Source: Bacteroidota bacterium | GTDB taxonomy: Bacteria > Bacteroidota > Bacteroidia > Bacteroidales > B39-G9 | DNA length: 18,261 nucleotides | NCBI GenBank assembly: GCA_003648455.1 | Contig: QMPG01000027.1 | Location: 1 to 18,261 of the forward strand | Direction: 5' to 3' | Shown: piece by piece, positions 14,451 to 18,261 of the stretch | How the letters are laid out: each line of letters starts with the position of its first letter | How positions within the stretch are numbered: position 1 is the stretch's first letter | Translations under genes and position numbers: made by a program | Notes under the pieces: model-generated | Database searches by the model: none | Seen by the model: only the letters and a program-made list of their open reading frames with translations | Told to the model about the DNA's origin: nothing

Positions 14451-17400
14451 ATGAAATTACCTGAATTATCTGTAAAAAGGCCTGTTACAACAGCAATGAT
14501 ATTTTTAGCAGTATTATTATTTGGCTTGGTGTCATTATTTAAATTACCACTTGATATAATGCCAAAAATGGAATTACCAACAATTACGGTAATTACTGTA
14601 TATCCCGGAGCTTCAGCAGAGGAGGTTGAACAACAGGTTACAAAACCCCTTGAAGCAATTCTGTCAGGTACTGAACGACTAAAAGAAATAAAATCATCAT
14701 CAAAAGAGAATGTTTCATTTATTTCGTTACAATTTAACTGGGGAACAGATATAAATGAAGCAACAAATAATGCCCGCGACCTTATTGAATTAGTAAAAAG
14801 ACATTTACCGGCAGATGCTCAATCTCCTGTAATATTTAAGATTAACTCATCAATGATGCCTGTTTTGCTTTATGGCATTACAGCTAAAGAAAATTACAAC
14901 GGTATTGAAAGAATTATTGAAGACAAAATTGCAAGCCCTATAAGAAAAGTTGAAGGCGTTGGTACTGTAGTTTATGTTGGTCAACCCACTCGTGAGATTA
15001 AGGTAAATGTTAATCCGAATAAGCTACAAGCTTATAACATGTCAATAAGCCAAATATCAACAATCTTACAAGCTGAAAACATTGCAATTCCGGGTGGAAA
15101 TATAAAAGTCGGTAAAAATGATTTTGCTGTTCGTGTTCCGGGTGAATTTACTAATATTAATGATATAAGAAACATTGTATTAATAAACTTTAACGGTAAA
15201 GTTATTAAACTTAAAGATGTTGCTGATGTTGAAGATTCTTTTAAAGAAAAAGATGAGTTTGCACGAACAAGAAATGGTCTCGGTGTAGCTTTCACGGTTC
15301 AAAAACAATCAGGAGCTAATACTCTTGATGTTATTAAAGCCACAAGAAAAAAGATGGCTGAAATAAAGAAAAAACTCCCAAAAGATGTTGAAATTTTTGA
15401 AATAATGAATACTGATGAAGTAATTACACAATCGATTGGCAGCTTATCGTCAAGTATTTGGTGGGCTTTACTCTTTGTTAGTATAGTAGTATTTTTGTTC
15501 TTAAGAGAATGGAAATCAAGTTTAATTATTTTCTTAACAATCCCTTTTTCTTTGATTACAGCGTTTATTACAATGTATCTGATTGGATACACAATAAACA
15601 TCTTCTCACTAATGGCTTTAGTAATAGCCATTGGCATGGTGGTTGATAATGCAATTGTTGTTTTAGAAAACATAACACAACATATTGATAAGGGCTCAAA
15701 ACCTAAAATGGCTGCTATATTTGGGACAAGCGAAATGGGAATGGCTATTTCTGCATCAACAGCAACCACTTTAATGGTTTTCATTCCAATGGTTTTCATG
15801 GGAGGCATTGTTGGTATAATGTTTAAACAACTTGCAATATTAACCTCAGTAACAATGCTGGCATCATTATTTACTGCATTAACGCTTACGCCTATGGTTT
15901 CTTCAAGATTATTAAAATCTAAATCACAAAGAAAAAAGAAACACAGCAAATTATATGAAAGCAGTGAAAAAATATTTAATATTATTGAATCTGGCTACAA
16001 AAAATTATTAAAATGGGCTGTTTCTAATAAAACCATTACTATTTCAGCAGCTATTATAGTGTTTGCATTCTCTCTTTATGTTGGAAAACATATTGGTACT
16101 GACTACATACCTGCCTTTGATGCAGGCGACCTCGCAGTTGTTTTTGAAACACCGGTAGGGACAAGTGCCAAAGAAACTGACAAGGTAGCTCAGAAAATTA
16201 TAAAAATAATTAATGAAAATGTACCTGAAAAAGTTCCAGGAACATTAGCATCAGTATCAGGGCAAACCGAAGACGGTTCGTTAACAACAGTAGGCTTTTC
16301 TGAAGGTAAAAATGTTGGTACTGTTCTTTGTCACTTAACATTACCTAATAAACGAAAAAGAACAGCTAAAGAAATTGGTGAAGCAGTAAGAAAAAAAGTT
16401 GCAGAAATTCCGGAAATCGAAAAATTCAATGTTACTTCCGGTAGTTTGTTATCGGCTGCACTTCTCGGTAATAAAAAACCTATTGAAGTAAACATATCGG
16501 GAAACGATTTTGACGAACTAAACAGAGTTGCAACTCAAATTAAAAATAAATTTGAAAAAACTCCCGGGCTTACCGATATAACAACAACAATAGATAAGGG
16601 AAAATTAGAAATTGAAATATCTATTGACAAAGAAAAAGCATCAAGCATGGCTCTAAATACAGCTATGATTTCAATGCAGGTTAGACAAAGCATTTATGGT
16701 TCTGATGCCGGCGAATATAAAGAAAAAGGCAACAACTATGATATTGTTGTACGCTACGATCCTGAGCACAGAAATAACATTGAAGATATAAAAAATATAA
16801 CTGTTACAAATCTGAGAGGCGAGCAAATACCTCTTTCTGCATTTGCTACAATTACAGAAGGAACAGGATCTCTTGAGATAAAAAGAAACTCACAACAGCG
16901 TATTGTTTCTGTTCAAGCCGGTTTAAACAACACTTCACTTGGAGATGCAACAATAAAAGTAAAAGATATTCTCTCAACTATTGATGTACCATCAGGAGTT
17001 GATGTAAATATTGGCGGACAGGTTACTTCGCAAGGCGAGTCTTTTGGCGATTTGTATCTTATATTAATACTTGGTATATTATTAGTTTACATGGTTATGG
17101 CAGCTCAATTCGAATCGTTCCTTGACCCGTTCATCATTATGTTTGCTCTTCCTTTTGCTCTTATTGGTGTTATTTGGGCATTTAAAGTTACAGGTACGAC
17201 TTTAAGCATCACAACATTCATCGGCATCATTATGTTAATTGGGATTGTTGTTAACAACGCAATTGTTCTTGTTGATTATACCAACCTACTACGTCAGCGT
17301 GGTTATAAACTTATGGATGCTGTGTTAGAAGCAGGAAAATCAAGAATGAGACCTGTTTTAATGACATCACTTACAACGATATTAGGAATGCTGCCAATGG

Positions 17401-17576
17401 CAATGAGTAGTGGCATGGGAAAAGAAATGTTTGCACCTCTCGGCATAACAATGATTGGAGGTTTACTCGTTTCAACTCTTATTACATTATTGTTGGTTCC
17501 TACTATTTATACATCATTCCATTTTAAATCTGTTATTAAGGAACGTAACGAAAAAGCACTTGTTTCAAACATATAA
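14451..17576 (+). CDS. RND-family efflux pump, HAE1-type (AcrB/SwrC-like) inner-membrane transporter
   Basis: A 1041-residue proton-driven multidrug or amphiphile exporter, the full length of the family, with 12 predicted membrane segments and two large periplasmic loops. The start MKLPELSVKRPVTTAM leads into TM1. DIMPKMELPTITV (35-47) and YPGASAEEVE (51-60) are conserved porter-domain motifs. TM4 reads GMVVDNAIVVLENI (395-408): Asp399 matches AcrB Asp407, while the position of Asp408 is Asn400. TM10 reads GIVVNNAIVLVDY (931-943), with Asn935 at the place of AcrB Lys940. This pattern occurs in the SwrC/YerP-like branch of HAE1 pumps, so it is probably not a defect. RMRPVLMTS (965-973) is the conserved TM11 entry. 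No metal-specific CusA/CzcA signature is evident. The substrate cannot be told from sequence. Confidence 0.95.
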   Translation: MKLPELSVKRPVTTAMIFLAVLLFGLVSLFKLPLDIMPKMELPTITVITVYPGASAEEVEQQVTKPLEAILSGTERLKEIKSSSKENVSFISLQFNWGTDINEATNNARDLIELVKRHLPADAQSPVIFKINSSMMPVLLYGITAKENYNGIERIIEDKIASPIRKVEGVGTVVYVGQPTREIKVNVNPNKLQAYNMSISQISTILQAENIAIPGGNIKVGKNDFAVRVPGEFTNINDIRNIVLINFNGKVIKLKDVADVEDSFKEKDEFARTRNGLGVAFTVQKQSGANTLDVIKATRKKMAEIKKKLPKDVEIFEIMNTDEVITQSIGSLSSSIWWALLFVSIVVFLFLREWKSSLIIFLTIPFSLITAFITMYLIGYTINIFSLMALVIAIGMVVDNAIVVLENITQHIDKGSKPKMAAIFGTSEMGMAISASTATTLMVFIPMVFMGGIVGIMFKQLAILTSVTMLASLFTALTLTPMVSSRLLKSKSQRKKKHSKLYESSEKIFNIIESGYKKLLKWAVSNKTITISAAIIVFAFSLYVGKHIGTDYIPAFDAGDLAVVFETPVGTSAKETDKVAQKIIKIINENVPEKVPGTLASVSGQTEDGSLTTVGFSEGKNVGTVLCHLTLPNKRKRTAKEIGEAVRKKVAEIPEIEKFNVTSGSLLSAALLGNKKPIEVNISGNDFDELNRVATQIKNKFEKTPGLTDITTTIDKGKLEIEISIDKEKASSMALNTAMISMQVRQSIYGSDAGEYKEKGNNYDIVVRYDPEHRNNIEDIKNITVTNLRGEQIPLSAFATITEGTGSLEIKRNSQQRIVSVQAGLNNTSLGDATIKVKDILSTIDVPSGVDVNIGGQVTSQGESFGDLYLILILGILLVYMVMAAQFESFLDPFIIMFALPFALIGVIWAFKVTGTTLSITTFIGIIMLIGIVVNNAIVLVDYTNLLRQRGYKLMDAVLEAGKSRMRPVLMTSLTTILGMLPMAMSSGMGKEMFAPLGITMIGGLLVSTLITLLLVPTIYTSFHFKSVIKERNEKALVSNI

Positions 17577-17633
17577 TTTAGATAATAATAATTTAAAAAG
17601 ATAAACAGATGAAACATACATGATAAGCAATTT

Positions 17634-17747
17634 TTAACACACACGAATATGATTATAAATTGCCACTAATACACGAATAAAAATAAAATAATAATAAAAA
17701 AATATTAGTGTATTAGTGGCATAAATTAAAATATAAATTAGTGTTAA
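17634..17747. repeat. Nested inverted repeat between the RND pump and PII-like genes
   Basis: The inner arms 17662-17679 and 17703-17720 (GCCACTAATACAC / GTGTATTAGTGGC plus AATA/TATT) pair at 17 of 18 positions around an AT-only loop. An outer pair TTAACAC (17634-17640) and GTGTTAA (17741-17747) encloses it. ACACGAAT occurs twice on the left (17641-17648, 17671-17678), and ATTAGTG occurs three times on the right. The sequence resembles the ATTAGTG/CACGAAT repeats scattered between genes in many Bacteroidota genomes. It fills much of the 230-bp gap after the pump gene and could attenuate read-through into the following gene. No other feature is seen in this gap. Confidence 0.7.
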
Positions 17748-17806
17748 TCAGAATCTAATAAAAATACAAACAACTAAATATCAACTAATTACTAAAATAT
17801 AAACAT

Positions 17807-18136
17807 ATGAAAATGATATATTGCACATGTAACATAAGTGTTTTAGAAGCACTTCTTAAAAAACTTGAAGCGATTAATGTTAAAGATTATCAGGTGGTTG
17901 ACCATGTTATTGCAAAAAGTGTTAAAGGAGTCCCTCGTTTTGATACTCCTGTTTGGCCAGGTTATAATGCATCGGTGTTTTTACAATTTCACGACGAAGA
18001 AAAGGCAAAAACAGTTTTACAAGAACTTCGCACCTTTAATAAAAATGCTCATAACGAAAGTGAGCTAATAACTTGTTGCAGTTGGACGATTGATGATTAT
18101 TTCTATGGCGAAAGCTTTATTAAAAAGGAAGAGTAA
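17807..18136 (+). CDS. PII-like (GlnB-fold) small protein associated with RND efflux
   Basis: A 109-residue soluble protein without a signal peptide. Its predicted order of elements is that of the PII/GlnB ferredoxin-like fold: beta1 MIYCTCN (3-9), alpha1 SVLEALLKKLEAI (11-23), beta2 YQVVDHVIAKS (28-38), a T-loop-like segment GVPRFDTPVWPGYN (41-54), beta3 SVFLQFH (56-62), alpha2 EEKAKTVLQELRTF (64-77), beta4 ELITCCSWTI (86-95). Small PII-like proteins (for example the DUF3240 type) are known beside RND pump genes in other bacteria. The start ATG at 17807 is followed by an in-frame ATG at 17813; the first gives the better beta1 context. Cys6, Cys8, Cys90 and Cys91 would lie on adjacent strands and might bind metal or form disulfides. 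It is on the same strand as the pump but 230 bp downstream. Role and ligand are unknown; the fold is inferred, not proven. Confidence 0.65.
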   Translation: MKMIYCTCNISVLEALLKKLEAINVKDYQVVDHVIAKSVKGVPRFDTPVWPGYNASVFLQFHDEEKAKTVLQELRTFNKNAHNESELITCCSWTIDDYFYGESFIKKEE

Positions 18137-18179
18137 ATAATTAGAGTCTGCCTTTAAAGTCAGCGAAATTTCATTCAAA

Positions 18180-18261
18180 CTGTCATTTCGATCCGCCAGC
18201 TTGCGGAGAGAAATCCCCTAGAAATAAAAAAGGAGATTCCTCGCTCGTGCCTCACTTCGGA
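18180..18261. repeat. Dispersed Bacteroidota intergenic repeat (TGTCATTTCGA type), truncated by window edge
   Basis: The sequence from CTGTCATTTCGA onward has the layout of a repeat common between genes in Bacteroidota, which normally ends in a complementary TTCGGAATGACA; here the window stops at CTTCGGA. Internal pairs are visible: CCGC (18193-18196) with GCGG (18203-18206), and 18208-18219 with 18231-18242 at 10 of 12 positions (GAGAAATCCCCT / AGGAGATTCCTC). Its local GC content is clearly higher than that of the flanking spacer. No coding sequence is supported here. The family assignment is from memory and the right end cannot be seen. Confidence 0.7.

Noticed and set aside
15299..15949. 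A 216-codon open frame on the minus strand inside the RND pump gene
   Set aside because: It lies fully antisense to a clearly coding, full-length RND pump. Its hydrophobic, isoleucine-rich translation is what the complement of membrane-segment codons gives, and there is no family signature or promoter.

Overview
The window reads as a chromosomal segment of an AT-rich member of the Bacteroidota, probably Bacteroidales or a related lineage. The evidence is a SusC/SusD pair, Bacteroidota promoters of the TAnnTTTG type, start codons without clear Shine-Dalgarno sequences, and a dispersed TGTCATTTCGA-type intergenic repeat at the right edge. No rRNA, tRNA, CRISPR array, transposase or phage gene is visible.

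Layout from left to right. (1) 2-1825, plus strand: the C-terminal part of the replicative polymerase dnaE, cut by the window edge, then thioredoxin trxA with its own -7 box. (2) 1816-1881: a perfect 31-bp inverted repeat forms a shared terminator that contains the stop codons of both converging genes. (3) 1880-10709, minus strand: an alpha-glucoside utilisation locus transcribed as susC-susD, a 15-bp terminator hairpin, then MFS transporter-pgmB-GH65 phosphorylase. The inferred pathway is uptake across the outer membrane by SusCD, import across the inner membrane by the MFS carrier, phosphorolysis (most likely of maltose) to beta-glucose-1-phosphate and glucose, and conversion to glucose-6-phosphate by PgmB. 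No glycoside hydrolase, SusE/F or dedicated regulator lies in the window, but a LacI-type palindrome sits upstream of susC. (4) 10710-11025: divergent promoter region. (5) 11026-17576, plus strand: a TetR-family regulator followed by a complete tripartite RND efflux system (TolC-like outer membrane protein, lipoprotein adaptor, HAE1-type RND pump). (6) 17807-18136: a small PII-like (GlnB-fold) protein that ends the efflux cluster. (7) 18180 to the edge: the start of a dispersed inverted-repeat element.

The most unusual feature is a roughly 134-nt element (11628-11761) between tetR and the TolC-like gene. It folds on paper into a closed three-way junction, includes the tetR stop codon in its outer stem, and shows the same 9-mer in both hairpin arms. 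It matches no element I recognise. Second is the PII-like protein next to the RND pump, which has four cysteines on two strands predicted to be adjacent. The genes themselves belong to known families; I did not find a wholly new multigene system.
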